A stretch of DNA of 64,000 nucleotides from Arachnia propionica (GTDB taxonomy: Bacteria > Actinomycetota > Actinomycetes > Propionibacteriales > Propionibacteriaceae), in contig NZ_CP146373.1 in the NCBI RefSeq assembly GCF_037055325.1, forward strand, positions 992,001 through 1,056,000. Reading direction: 5' to 3'. A program made the translations under genes and the position numbers. The notes under the pieces were generated by a model. The model was not told the origin of the DNA. It made no database searches and saw nothing but the letters and a program-made list of their open reading frames with translations. Shown one piece after another: positions 40,299-48,915 of this stretch. Position 1 is the stretch's first letter; each line of letters starts with the position of its first letter.

Positions 40299-41089
40299 GC
40301 AACTGCCCTCCTTAGTACATGCTCGGCAAGCAGCTCGGACGCATTGGGAACGGATGAATAGTTGGGAAAATCGTTGACTTCAAGAACCTCCAGTCGCCCG
40401 CCCACTTCAAGGCAGTCGACGCCAAAGAAGCGCAGCCCGAAAGCCGCGGAAACACGCTTGACGATATCTCGCAGCGCATCATTTACGGGCACGACCCCCA
40501 AGGACCGCGCCGTACACCGGCTGATCGGGGAAGGCCGCCTCACAGCAGCAATAAAATCATCAATTACATAAAGCTTAAGATCCGCCCCGGAACCTGGCCG
40601 GTACTCCTGAACGATCACATCGGAATCGCGCCACCGTAATCGCTTCAGATCCGCAGGCTCATCAAGCACGACAAGGCCCTCAGCATTGTCCCCGAACACC
40701 GGTTTCACGATGATGGGATACTCCAGATCAACGTCCGCGAGATCCTCTGCTGAACAGATCGTGGTCCGCGGCCTGGCCAAGCCCGTACTCCCGAGAAGCC
40801 TGGTCATGATGCGCTTGTCGCGGACCCGCTCAACCGCAGCTGCCGTATCGACCACAGGTACCCCTGAAGCAGCGACATCCGCGAGAACAGCCAAAGTTCC
40901 AGGCAGCCGACCACGCGCCACGGCGACATCCACCCGCATGAGGACGTCCCGCCACTCGTCGGTCACACACTGGGTTTCATCCAGTTCTTCAACATGGGCG
41001 CCGTAAGCCCGCAAAGCGGCAATCATGCCGCTCGGCTGTGCCTGGAACCGATATCGTCGGTCCACCAACGTGAGGACTCGTGTGGTCAT
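40295..41089 (-). CDS. ATP-grasp protein (RimK/ITPK-like), first gene of operon
   Basis: 264 residues. ATP-binding Lys in IIVKPVFGDNAEGL near residue 130, hinge IVQEYRPGSGADLKLYV, and the metal motif LEVNDFPNYSSVPNA with Glu and Asn intact. The N-domain has DVAVARGRLPGTLAVLAD. First of six coupled genes; the 95 bases upstream contain no clear promoter hexamers, and a short open frame lies just beyond at 41185-41271. Ligase and kinase functions are both possible. Confidence 0.78.
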   Translation of the reverse strand: MTTRVLTLVDRRYRFQAQPSGMIAALRAYGAHVEELDETQCVTDEWRDVLMRVDVAVARGRLPGTLAVLADVAASGVPVVDTAAAVERVRDKRIMTRLLGSTGLARPRTTICSAEDLADVDLEYPIIVKPVFGDNAEGLVVLDEPADLKRLRWRDSDVIVQEYRPGSGADLKLYVIDDFIAAVRRPSPISRCTARSLGVVPVNDALRDIVKRVSAAFGLRFFGVDCLEVGGRLEVLEVNDFPNYSSVPNASELLAEHVLRRAVA

Positions 41090-41184
41090 GAGCGCAGCTT
41101 AGAAGGGCAGCCAGGGGGCACACCATAAGTTCGCCCCAAAAAGAAGGCGGTTGACCAAAAGGAGGTCACAAGCAGGAAAGTAGT

Positions 41185-41271
41185 TCACGCATGAGCCGAG
41201 AAACCCCACCCAGCACCCCCATAACTTTCAGCAATCATCTTCCGCTCGGGACAGGGATTCAGGTCCCACAT
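41185..41271 (-). CDS. possible 28-residue peptide upstream of the ATP-grasp operon
   Basis: A short frame starting MWDLNPCPERKM and ending GGAGWGFSAHA, 95 bases before and codirectional with the first ATP-grasp gene. The bases GGCGGGGGG lie before its ATG as a possible ribosome site. It could be a leader or modified peptide for ATP-grasp ligases, or chance. The rest of 41090-41455 shows no gene. Confidence 0.25.
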   Translation of the reverse strand: MWDLNPCPERKMIAESYGGAGWGFSAHA

Positions 41272-41401
41272 ACGACACCCCCCGCCAGGGATTTCAAACA
41301 ACAAGGCCACCCTTAGAGAGAAAGCGGGAATAGAACACCCTCCCCTTTGAGCCGACGAGGTCCCACCATCCGCCCTACGGCCCCGAATCACGACCACACA
41401 T

Positions 41402-41433
41402 GAATGCCGCCCCGGGTTAACGGGACGGCATTC
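41402..41433. terminator. hairpin after the FMN reductase gene
   Basis: Arms GAATGCCG and CGGCATTC with an inner CCCG/CGGG stem, 22 bases past the reductase stop. A T-rich CTTGTTGTTT follows on the plus strand only. Confidence 0.55.
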
Positions 41434-41455
41434 CTTGTTGTTTCTCGACGGACCC

Positions 41456-42004
41456 TCAGGCCTTGCGACGTACGGCGGAAGCCACCAGCTGTTCGACGAG
41501 CACCTGCAGCTGTTCAGCCTTGCGCTCGTGGGCGACCACAGCCCCCTCGGCGATGTCGGTGAACAGCGACAGAGCGACGTTGGTCCGCACGACGTGCATA
41601 TTGAAGTTGGCAAGGATGGTGCGCCAGTGCTCGACGGAGCGGATACCACCGTCGGAACCATAGCTGACGAAGGCCGCGGACTTGTTCATCCACTCGGGAG
41701 CGAGCCAGTCAACGGCGTTCTTCAGCACCCCCGGGACCCCGAAGTTGTACTCGGGGCTCACGAAGATGAAGGCATCGCACTCATCGATGGCACGACTCCA
41801 GGCAATAACGGCCTCAGACTCGTACTGACGGTTCGCCATCGCCGGGGGGATGGGCGCGTCATACAGAGGCAGATTGAAACTGGCCAGATCGAGCAGAACG
41901 AACTCGACATCCTCCCGCTTCGGGGCTTTCTCCAGAACCCAACGGGCTACCGGCGCGGCGTTACGTCCCTTGCGGATCGACCCTTCGATGACACCAATCT
42001 TCAC
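41456..42004 (-). CDS. NADPH-dependent FMN reductase family protein
   Basis: 182 residues from GTG 42004, chosen for the AAAGGAG five bases upstream. Flavodoxin-like fold with FMN phosphate loop GSIRKGRNAAPVARW and the conserved SPEYNFGVPGVLKNAVDWL near residue 80. It probably reduces FMN or quinone-like substrates with NADPH. It is divergent from the HTH gene at 42162, which could regulate it (inference). Confidence 0.9.
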   Translation of the reverse strand: MKIGVIEGSIRKGRNAAPVARWVLEKAPKREDVEFVLLDLASFNLPLYDAPIPPAMANRQYESEAVIAWSRAIDECDAFIFVSPEYNFGVPGVLKNAVDWLAPEWMNKSAAFVSYGSDGGIRSVEHWRTILANFNMHVVRTNVALSLFTDIAEGAVVAHERKAEQLQVLVEQLVASAVRRKA

Positions 42005-42161
42005 AGTGACTCCTTTCGCCTTCAAGTATCCTACGCGACTCAAGCCCACTCCCCCGGCATTCACACAACCCGATTCCCCAACCACAAATGTTAGATATAT
42101 ATAACTTGACGAGTGATATACCAATCAATATGATATAAAAATCTAACACACAGGAGGTGCT

Positions 42162-42377
42162 TTGCTCATCACCCACATCAGACGCCACCGCCTCCTGGCC
42201 GACATGAGCCAAGCAGATCTAGCCAGGCTCGTTGGCGTACGCAGGGAGACCATCGGACATCTGGAGAGGGGCACCTACACACCGTCACTCAAGCTGGCCT
42301 GGGACATCGCAAAGGTCTTCGGCACCAGCATCGAGGAACTGTTCGACTTCAAGGAGGAAGTCGATCGACACAGTTGA
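42162..42377 (+). CDS. small XRE-family HTH regulator
   Basis: 71 residues, an entire Cro/CI-type helix-turn-helix: MSQADLARLVGVRRETIGHL and PSLKLAWDIAKVFGTSIEEL. The start is TTG 42162 after a strong ACAGGAGG. Proteins of this size resemble YozG-like regulators, often next to a membrane gene; here a short hydrophobic frame follows at 42375-42471 without a standard start codon. Confidence 0.85.
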   Translation: MLITHIRRHRLLADMSQADLARLVGVRRETIGHLERGTYTPSLKLAWDIAKVFGTSIEELFDFKEEVDRHS

Positions 42378-42739
42378 GAGAGCACAACAGGTCGGAACCC
42401 GAGTCGGGGTCATAGCCCTGGCCGCCACCGAGATCGTTTTTCTCGCATTGGCCCCCTTCGTTCTGCGATAACTCGCCCGCCAAGATGAATACCTGTTTCC
42501 CCCAGCCTCCGGAGTCACGACGACCTCCAGGAACTCCTGAGCCCCGTCACATCCTGCGACGGACATGCCGCTACGCGCCTCGACATACACCACGTGGCAG
42601 ACCCGCTGGAGGATCGTCTACCACCTGCAACGCCGCATTCGCTGACATGGAACCACGCCTCGTCCATGACCGGCCACTCTTTGAGGTCGGGGCGATCTGC
42701 TAGCTTGAACATCGTTCAAAACGTCGCGGAGGAGAGACC
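42378..42739. other. intergenic region, possible gene remnants
   Basis: About 360 bases before bioB. Just after the HTH gene a frame encodes VGVIALAATEIVFLALAPF, one transmembrane segment, but has no ATG/GTG/TTG start. On the minus strand 42480-42712 carries protein-like fragments in different frames (DEAWFHVSECG; YVEARSGMSVAGCDGAQEF), as expected of a decayed gene. Only the bioB operator at the end is clear. Confidence 0.35.
42705..42719. promoter_or_regulatory. BioQ-like operator before bioB
   Basis: Perfect palindrome TTGAACATCGTTCAA, 20 bases before the bioB ATG and overlapping a TAGCTT -10-like box. Arms are identical to those of the operator upstream of bioY at 16065. Confidence 0.78.
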
Positions 42740-43792
42740 ATGGACCTGAACAAGCTTGCCGACGACATCATCGCTGGCCGCTCCATCACCCCCGGGGAAG
42801 CCCTCGCAGTGTTGCAGCTGCCGGATGCGGAAACCCTCGCCCTCGTGGCCGCAGCAGGCCGGGTGCGACGCCACCACTTCGGCACCACGATGAAGGTGAA
42901 CTACCTCGTCAACCTCAAATCAGGTCTGTGCCCAGAGGACTGTTTCTACTGTTCCCAACGTCTCGGTTCCCAGGCCGACATCCTGAAATACCGGTGGCTG
43001 AAGAACGAAGACGCCGTCGCCGCGGCGAAGGCTGGAATCGCGGGTGGCGCGAAGCGGGTATGCCTGGTGGCGAGCGGCCGAGGACCATCCAACCGCGACG
43101 TCGACAAGGTGGCTGAAATCATCGGGGAGATCAAGGCCGAGCACCCGGATGTGGAAATCTGCGCCTGCCTCGGGCAGCTGAAGACGGGGCAACCGGAGCG
43201 ATTGGCCGCCGCGGGTGCAGACGCCTACAACCACAACCTGAACACCGCGGAATCGCACTACGACAACATCTGCACCACCCACAGCTATCAGGACCGCACC
43301 GAGACCGTTCAGCACGCCCGCGAACACGGGCTGAGCGCCTGCTCGGGCCTGATAGCGGGCATGGGCGAGAGCGATGAGCAACTGGTGGAGGTTGCCTTCG
43401 AACTTCGGGAGATCGGTGCGGACTCAGTTCCCGTGAACTTCCTGATGCCCTTCGACGGCACCCCCCTAGCGGGTCACGCCGACCTGAGCCCGCAGCGTTG
43501 CCTGCGCATCCTGGCGATGATGCGGTTCGTCCATCCGGACAGCGAGGTGCGGGTCGCGGCGGGCCGGGAACAGCACCTGCGCAGTCTTCAGCCGTTGTCC
43601 TTGGAGATCTGCAACTCGCTGTTCCTCGGGGACTACCTCACCAGCGAGGGACAGGCCGGAGCCAAGGACCTGGCCATGATCGCCGACTATGGATTCACGG
43701 TTCTCGGCCAAGAGGAGACCGGCCCCGAGGTCGACGTCCGACCTGTGATCAGGAATCGTGGGGTCGGCACCCCGGAGCCGGCAAACGCCTAG
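42740..43792 (+). CDS. bioB: biotin synthase
   Basis: Radical SAM enzyme that inserts sulfur into dethiobiotin, the last step of biotin synthesis. 350 residues. The CxxxCxxC cluster ligands are C64, C68 and C71 (CPEDCFYC). [20 protein letters not shown] and [20 protein letters not shown] are conserved. The start has GGAGGAGAG upstream. It stands alone; no bioA, bioD or bioF is in the window. The operator suggests repression when biotin is plentiful. Confidence 0.96.
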   Translation: MDLNKLADDIIAGRSITPGEALAVLQLPDAETLALVAAAGRVRRHHFGTTMKVNYLVNLKSGLCPEDCFYCSQRLGSQADILKYRWLKNEDAVAAAKAGIAGGAKRVCLVASGRGPSNRDVDKVAEIIGEIKAEHPDVEICACLGQLKTGQPERLAAAGADAYNHNLNTAESHYDNICTTHSYQDRTETVQHAREHGLSACSGLIAGMGESDEQLVEVAFELREIGADSVPVNFLMPFDGTPLAGHADLSPQRCLRILAMMRFVHPDSEVRVAAGREQHLRSLQPLSLEICNSLFLGDYLTSEGQAGAKDLAMIADYGFTVLGQEETGPEVDVRPVIRNRGVGTPEPANA

Positions 43793-43812
43793 GGTCACTT
43801 TCGCGGCAGGGC

Positions 43813-44559
43813 CTAGGCGCGGCGTTTGAAGAACGAGCGAATGCCCTCCCGGTGAACCGCCGCCACTGCGGTGAGCGGCAAACCGGCCGGGCAGACCTCA
43901 ACGCATTCGCCGTAGCTGCTGCATGGCCCGAACGATGCCTCCAACGCATCGACGACAGCCCGGGCGCGGCGGGTGCGTTCTACCTTCCCGTGCGGGAGCA
44001 TAGCCAGGTGCGCCAGTTTCGCACCGGCAAACAGATGGGCCGCGCCGTTGGGGCAAGCGGCGACACACGCCCCACAGCCGATGCAGGCGGCGAAGTCGAG
44101 GGCCAGTTCTGCGTCCTCGTGACCAACCAAGCAGTCATCGGCGTCCGGGGCGGTCCCGGCCATGACGTCGACGTGACCACCGGCGCGGATGACGGAGTCC
44201 AGGGCTGCGCGGTCCACCACCAGGTCCCGGACCACGGGGAAGGCTCCCGAACGCAGCGGCTCTATCCGCAGCTTCGTGATGCCTCCGAAGGCTCGCAGGT
44301 GCTGCCGGCACGACGGGGTATTCGGAACCGGGCCGTGGGGAACGTCGTTCACGGTGACCCCGCAGGCCCCGCACACCCCCTCCCGGCAGTCGGATTCGAA
44401 CGAGATGGGCTCCACGCCCTGTTCGGACAGCTGGTCATTCAACCGGTCCAGTAATTCCAGAAGGCTCATCTCAGGGGTTGCATCCGTCACGACATGGGTC
44501 TCGAATCGCCCCTCGGACGTCGGCCCGTCCTGTCGCCAGATCTCAAGTTCGACCCTCAT
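43813..44559 (-). CDS. sdhB: succinate dehydrogenase / fumarate reductase iron-sulfur subunit
   Basis: 248 residues from ATG 44559. The [2Fe-2S] cluster is bound by CREGVCGACGVTVN near residue 57 and a later Cys. The C-terminal clusters are bound by CIGCGACVAACPNGA and CSSYGECVEVCPAG. It transfers electrons from SdhA to the membrane subunit. Last of sdhCAB, overlapping sdhA by four bases. Confidence 0.95.
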   Translation of the reverse strand: MRVELEIWRQDGPTSEGRFETHVVTDATPEMSLLELLDRLNDQLSEQGVEPISFESDCREGVCGACGVTVNDVPHGPVPNTPSCRQHLRAFGGITKLRIEPLRSGAFPVVRDLVVDRAALDSVIRAGGHVDVMAGTAPDADDCLVGHEDAELALDFAACIGCGACVAACPNGAAHLFAGAKLAHLAMLPHGKVERTRRARAVVDALEASFGPCSSYGECVEVCPAGLPLTAVAAVHREGIRSFFKRRA

Positions 44560-46517
44560 CGGTAGTTCCTCACCTGCAGTTTGACGCTCTCGAATCGCAG
44601 CGGCTCCTGGTAACGGCGGTGTTGGCCGGCCGGGGTGGTCTCCCACGCCGAGACGTTGCACCAGCGTTCGTCGTCGCGTTTGGCCTCCCCGTCCGGGAGG
44701 GCGTACTCCTCACGGAAATGCGCCCCGCAGGACTCCTGGCGGTCCAGCGCATCCGTGATCATCAACTCCGCCAGCTCTAGGAAGTCGGCAACCCGCCCAG
44801 CTTTCTCCAGCTCCTGGTTGAGCCGGTCGTCGGTGCCGGTCACCCGCACATCACGCCAGAACTCTTCGCGCAGCTCCCGCACCTGTTCCAGGGCCCTTTT
44901 CAGCCCGGCCTCGCTGCGTGAAACCCCGCATCCCGTGTAGAGGATCTCACCGAGACGGCGATGGAATGTAGTGGGTCGGCTGTGTCCGGGGTTGTTGACT
45001 AGATGATCGATGCGCCCGCGCACATCTGCCAGCGCATCCGTGGCCTCGGGGGCATCCACGTCGAGGAGGGGTTGTCCCGCCAACCCGGCCAGGTAGTTGG
45101 GGATAGCCAAGGGCAGCGTGAACCACCCGTCGACGCAGGCGCTAAGCAGTGAATTGGCCCCGAGCCGGTTTGCGCCGTGGTAGTTGTTTCCTGCCTCTCC
45201 ACCGACGAACAGCCCGGGGACGCTGGTCATCTGGTTAAAGTCGCACCACAACCCGCCCATAGTGAAATGGGCTCCTGGCGCGATGCGCATCGGCTCCTTG
45301 TAGGGATCCTCACCTGTCGCGTCCCGGTACATCTCGAAGAGATTCCCGTAACGCTCAGCGATCACCGCCCTGCCCAACCGGGAGATGGCGTCACGGAAGT
45401 CCAGGTAGACGGAATTCTTGAGCGGCCCCACTCCCCTGCCGGCCTCGATCTCTGTACGGGCGGCCCGAGAAGCAATGTCGCGCGGGGTCAGGTTCCCAAA
45501 CGCCGGATAGCGCCGTTCCAGGTAGTAATCACGCTCGGCCTCCGGGATGTCACCGGGGGCACGCTCGTCACCCGGGGTTACCGGCACCCAGATGCGTCCG
45601 TCGTTGCGCAGCGACTCACTCATCAGGGTGGTCTTGGACTGCCAGTGGGAGGACACCGGCAACGCGGTGGGGTGGAACTGGATGAAACTCGGGCTGGCGA
45701 AGAGGGCCCCACGGCAGTGGGCCCGCCACGTGGCGGTGGCGTTCGAGTTCATCGCCAAGGTGGAGTGGAAGAAGACGCTTCCGTAGCCACCGGTGGCCAG
45801 CACCACTGCGTGTCCCGTAGTGACTCTGATCCGCCCGGTCACGAGGTCGCGCACCACCACTCCCTGGGCCCGACCATCCGCGACGATCAGGTCCAGCATC
45901 TCGTGGCGGGTGTGCAACTTCACCGTGCCTCGTTCCACTTGGCGCAGCAGGGCCTGCGCGCCGGCGATCTGGAGCTGCTGTCCGGTCTGACCGCGTGTGT
46001 AGTAGGTACGAGAAACCTGCACACCACCGAAGGAACGGGTGGCGAGCTGCCCGCCGTATTCGCGAGCAAACGGTGCTCCGATGGCGTTCATGTGATCGAT
46101 GACCCGCACCGATTCCTCGGCCAGGCGCCACACGTCGGCTTCCCTTCCTCGGAAGTCACCACCCTTGACGGTGTCTGTGACGAACCGAGTCAGCGAGTCA
46201 CCGTCCACCTTTCGGGCGCGGGCGGCGTTGATACCGCCCTGAGCGGCGACGCTGTGTGCGCGGCGGGGTGCGTCGTGGAAGGTGAAACTCTCCACCGTGT
46301 AGCCCAGTTCCCCCAGCACCGCAGCCACACCGGACCCGGCCAAACCGGTTCCGATCACGATCACGGTGTACTTCTTGCGGTTGGCCGGGCTCACCAGCTT
46401 GTACTCGGCCTTGCGGCGTTCCCATGCGGTGCGGGGGTCACCGTCGGGAAGGTGAGGATCGAGCATCCCGGTAGCCAGCATCTCCACGGGACGTGGCCGG
46501 TTGGTCATCGCGGTCAT
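44556..46517 (-). CDS. sdhA: succinate dehydrogenase / fumarate reductase flavoprotein subunit
   Basis: 653 residues. FAD-binding GTGLAGSGVAAVLGELGY near residue 53, the flavinylated His in RRAHSVAAQGGINAAR, and catalytic Arg region NRLGANSLLSACVDG. In Propionibacteriaceae such enzymes can run as fumarate reductase in propionic fermentation or as succinate dehydrogenase; sequence alone does not decide. Four-base overlaps tie it to sdhC and sdhB. Confidence 0.95.
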   Translation of the reverse strand: MTAMTNRPRPVEMLATGMLDPHLPDGDPRTAWERRKAEYKLVSPANRKKYTVIVIGTGLAGSGVAAVLGELGYTVESFTFHDAPRRAHSVAAQGGINAARARKVDGDSLTRFVTDTVKGGDFRGREADVWRLAEESVRVIDHMNAIGAPFAREYGGQLATRSFGGVQVSRTYYTRGQTGQQLQIAGAQALLRQVERGTVKLHTRHEMLDLIVADGRAQGVVVRDLVTGRIRVTTGHAVVLATGGYGSVFFHSTLAMNSNATATWRAHCRGALFASPSFIQFHPTALPVSSHWQSKTTLMSESLRNDGRIWVPVTPGDERAPGDIPEAERDYYLERRYPAFGNLTPRDIASRAARTEIEAGRGVGPLKNSVYLDFRDAISRLGRAVIAERYGNLFEMYRDATGEDPYKEPMRIAPGAHFTMGGLWCDFNQMTSVPGLFVGGEAGNNYHGANRLGANSLLSACVDGWFTLPLAIPNYLAGLAGQPLLDVDAPEATDALADVRGRIDHLVNNPGHSRPTTFHRRLGEILYTGCGVSRSEAGLKRALEQVRELREEFWRDVRVTGTDDRLNQELEKAGRVADFLELAELMITDALDRQESCGAHFREEYALPDGEAKRDDERWCNVSAWETTPAGQHRRYQEPLRFESVKLQVRNYR

Positions 46518-47230
46518 GCGATCACCCCCACCAGCACCAAGAGGGGAATCAAGGCGTTGCCCAGCACCACGGCTAGGGCCAGTAGACCTCCGAGGACCAC
46601 CCAGACCTGTCTGAACCGGCGGCCCGTGACTCCGAGGTCCTGCAGTAGAGTGCGCCAGCCATGCTCAATGTGGAAACCAATCACCAGCATCACCGCCATG
46701 TAGAAAATAGCCATCCAGGGACGGGAGAAACTGGCGACGAGATTCGCATAGGCGTGCATCTCGGGATCAGGATGTCGGAAGGACACGGATGCCAAAGGGC
46801 CGCCCACCGTCAGGTCGCTGAGGTGCACCAGCACAAAAGCCAGGATCAGGATCCCTCCAGGCAGCATGAAGGCCGCCGCACGGGTGCGATTCTGATGCAG
46901 GCCACGCCGATGAGCGCCGCGACCGCGCCGTCCCCTCAACCACAGAGTCAAAGCCGCCGAGACGTGCAGCAACAACGAAACCGCCAAAGCAATTCGCAGC
47001 GCCCACAACACGCTCTGTTTGGGAAGCAGCGGGTAACCAACCTCACGCAGCCACGCCGCATAGTGGTTGAAAGCGTCAGCCCCCGCGTAAACCTTCAGAT
47101 TGCCGAACAGATGCACCGCCACAAAGGCGACAAAGAGCACCCCCGTGACCGCCATCACATGTTTGAGCACGAAATTTGAGGGCCCGCGTCGTCGCGTTCC
47201 CGCTGGGACGTCCACCGTCGTTGTGGTCAT
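46514..47230 (-). CDS. sdhC: succinate dehydrogenase / fumarate reductase cytochrome b subunit
   Basis: 238 residues with five transmembrane helices and heme-ligand His residues spread over them (HVMAVTGVLF, AVHLFGNLKVY, LLLHVSAAL, FVLVHLSDL, GFHIEHGWRT). A single membrane subunit that carries heme, as in the type found in Bacillus and Corynebacterium. First gene of the operon; its promoter lies in the 90 bases shared with the divergent tRNA-Lys. Confidence 0.93.
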   Translation of the reverse strand: MTTTTVDVPAGTRRRGPSNFVLKHVMAVTGVLFVAFVAVHLFGNLKVYAGADAFNHYAAWLREVGYPLLPKQSVLWALRIALAVSLLLHVSAALTLWLRGRRGRGAHRRGLHQNRTRAAAFMLPGGILILAFVLVHLSDLTVGGPLASVSFRHPDPEMHAYANLVASFSRPWMAIFYMAVMLVIGFHIEHGWRTLLQDLGVTGRRFRQVWVVLGGLLALAVVLGNALIPLLVLVGVIA

Positions 47231-47276
47231 GGTTCAGTCTAACTGACCGCTTCTCGCCTTGTGCGCCCGCATGGAC

Positions 47277-47305
47277 TTTTCACGGAGCCGCGGAAAGGGT
47301 ATTGT
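47277..47305 (+). promoter_or_regulatory. tRNA-Lys promoter
   Basis: TTTTCA at 47277-47282 and TATTGT at 47300-47305, 17-base spacer, 14 bases before the tRNA. Confidence 0.6.
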
Positions 47306-47319
47306 TTGTCCTCGCGCAA

Positions 47320-47662
<343 letters not shown>

Positions 47663-47663
47663 A

Positions 47664-47747
47664 CGCGTAACTTTACGCGCCAAAGGGTCAACACGCCAAC
47701 TGCGCAACTCTTTGCACACGAAACACGTCCATGCGCTACATTACGCA
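47664..47747. promoter_or_regulatory. repressor/Cro switch region with three related operator-like sites
   Basis: Three 16-bp near-palindromes: CGCGTAACTTTACGCG (47664-47679), TGCGCAACTCTTTGCA (47701-47716) and TGCGCTACATTACGCA (47732-47747). The first covers the -10 of the leftward repressor promoter. The second covers the TTGCAC -35 and the third the TACATT -10 of the rightward promoter. Confidence 0.65.
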
Positions 47748-47748
47748 C

Positions 47749-47949
47749 ATGCCTAGTTTGATGACTACGCGCGAAACCGCGGAAAAGCTGAAGGTGACCC
47801 CTTCCACAGTCGCCCGCATGGTCCACCGGGGAGAACTCCCCATGGCGGCTAAGGCACCCGGCCAACGCGGCGCAATGCTTTTTAGCCCGTTTGATGTCCA
47901 AGCACTTGCCGACCGTAGGCGGGCATCTGCCGAGCGGCTAGACCGATGA
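47749..47949 (+). CDS. small HTH protein (excisionase/Cro-like)
   Basis: 66 residues from ATG 47749, seven bases after a TACATT -10 box, so probably leaderless; an in-frame ATG at 47731 lies within the promoter. MerR/excisionase-type winged helix: TTRETAEKLKVTPSTVARMV, RGELPMAAK, and FSPFDVQALADRR. By position (divergent from the repressor, first rightward gene) it may act as Cro, and by fold as Xis; possibly both. Confidence 0.75.
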   Translation: MPSLMTTRETAEKLKVTPSTVARMVHRGELPMAAKAPGQRGAMLFSPFDVQALADRRRASAERLDR

Positions 47950-48008
47950 AGTCCGGCAGGCCCCGTCCGCAGCGTAGTGGTCGGGGTTTGAGGAGGTTGG
48001 CGGGATGA
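47946..48008 (+). CDS. 20-residue basic peptide coupled between early genes
   Basis: Frame MKSGRPRPQRSGRGLRRLAG whose ATG overlaps the preceding stop (ATGA) and whose stop overlaps the next ATG (ATGA). The next gene has GAGGAGG within this frame. It may serve to couple translation rather than act as a protein. Confidence 0.4.
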   Translation: MKSGRPRPQRSGRGLRRLAG

Positions 48009-48286
48009 CTGAGGCGACGTTGACGGTGACGGTTCCGGTGGATCCGGGGGTGCCGTTGTCGGTTCGGGTTGAGGGGCCGGTGACTGCTGAGCGGTTGTCG
48101 GAGGTGTTGGGGCTGGCGGCGTTGGTGCTGGCTGGGTCTCGTGTGTCTGTTGCTCAAGACGGTTTGGTTCGCGCGGCTTGTGTGGATGTTCACCGTCCTG
48201 GTTTGTGCGCTCCCGAGGACTGGGAGTGGCAGTCGGATGAAGCGGCCATGGCGGCCGGGGAAGAGGTGTTGAGGGATGTCGAGTGA
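48005..48286 (+). CDS. phage early protein of unknown function
   Basis: 93 residues. An N-terminal beta-rich segment (TLTVTVPVDPGVPLSVRVEG) then a helical Ala/Leu-rich part and an acidic tail. Not recognised. Start ATG 48005 after GAGGAGGTTGGCGGG. Overlaps the next gene by 11 bases. Confidence 0.7.
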   Translation: MTEATLTVTVPVDPGVPLSVRVEGPVTAERLSEVLGLAALVLAGSRVSVAQDGLVRAACVDVHRPGLCAPEDWEWQSDEAAMAAGEEVLRDVE

Positions 48287-48518
48287 GCGGATGTTGGACT
48301 TCGCGTCGGCGAGTGACGCGGAACGGGCCCGACTCGTCGCTGCCGCGGCCGAGTTGATGGCGGATTGGAGTGGGGGTTGTGACCCGTGGGCGTTGCTGCG
48401 TCGCGCAGCTCAGGACCTCCGGGCGAACCCGCAAGACGTCGAGGCTGATGCTGAGACGTTGCATGACGTGTTGTCCGCGGGTGTCGCTGCGAAACTCCGG
48501 CTCCGGGGTGTGGCATGA
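48276..48518 (+). CDS. phage early protein of unknown function
   Basis: 80 residues, helical, rich in Ala, Asp and Arg (SASDAERARLVAAAAELMAD; ANPQDVEADAETLHDVL). Not recognised. Overlaps both neighbours, with a four-base overlap at its end, so translated as part of the early operon. Confidence 0.65.
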   Translation: MSSERMLDFASASDAERARLVAAAAELMADWSGGCDPWALLRRAAQDLRANPQDVEADAETLHDVLSAGVAAKLRLRGVA

Positions 48519-48739
48519 AACCGTTCCGGGTCGTTGTGCGGTTGCTGCCGCGGTCGGGTTACTACCGGGATGCCTCGGCTTCGTGGGGCTGCCCTGGTTG
48601 CGGAGCGTCTGCCCGCTGCCATTGGTGGCGTGACGCGGTGGATTCGGCGTATGAGCATGCGTTGACGTGTGAGTGGCTGGCGGTGCTGAATGACAACCCA
48701 GCTGAGTGGGCCGGCCGCCGGGTGGGGGTGCCGGCATGA
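48515..48739 (+). CDS. small zinc-finger-like phage protein
   Basis: 74 residues. CPGCGASARCHWW followed by HALTCEW gives a Cys/His set suited to one zinc ion. Not assigned to a family. Its end overlaps the next start by four bases. Confidence 0.65.
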   Translation: MKPFRVVVRLLPRSGYYRDASASWGCPGCGASARCHWWRDAVDSAYEHALTCEWLAVLNDNPAEWAGRRVGVPA

Positions 48740-48915
48740 GCGGGTTGCGTTGGTGGCGGCTGGCGGCGTTGGTGGCGTGGCTGCTGGTGGGCGTCGCTGG
48801 GGTTTGGTTGATGCTGGCCGCGCCGGTGCCGTTCGGTGTGATGGGCGCATCCATCGCCGTGACGGAAGTCTGCTTGGCGGCTGACGAACGCCGTCACGAC
48901 AGGGGGATGTCATGA
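48736..48915 (+). CDS. small membrane protein of the phage early region
   Basis: 59 residues from ATG 48736: two hydrophobic helices (WRLAALVAWLLVGVAGVWLM and APVPFGVMGASIAVTEVCL) and a charged tail. Function unknown; superinfection exclusion is one possibility for early membrane proteins, without direct support here. Overlaps the next gene by four bases. Confidence 0.6.
   Translation: MSGLRWWRLAALVAWLLVGVAGVWLMLAAPVPFGVMGASIAVTEVCLAADERRHDRGMS

Noticed and set aside
45177-46703. 508-codon open frame on the plus strand opposite sdhA
   Set aside because: It is a mirror of the sdhA frame with no ribosome site or recognisable protein.
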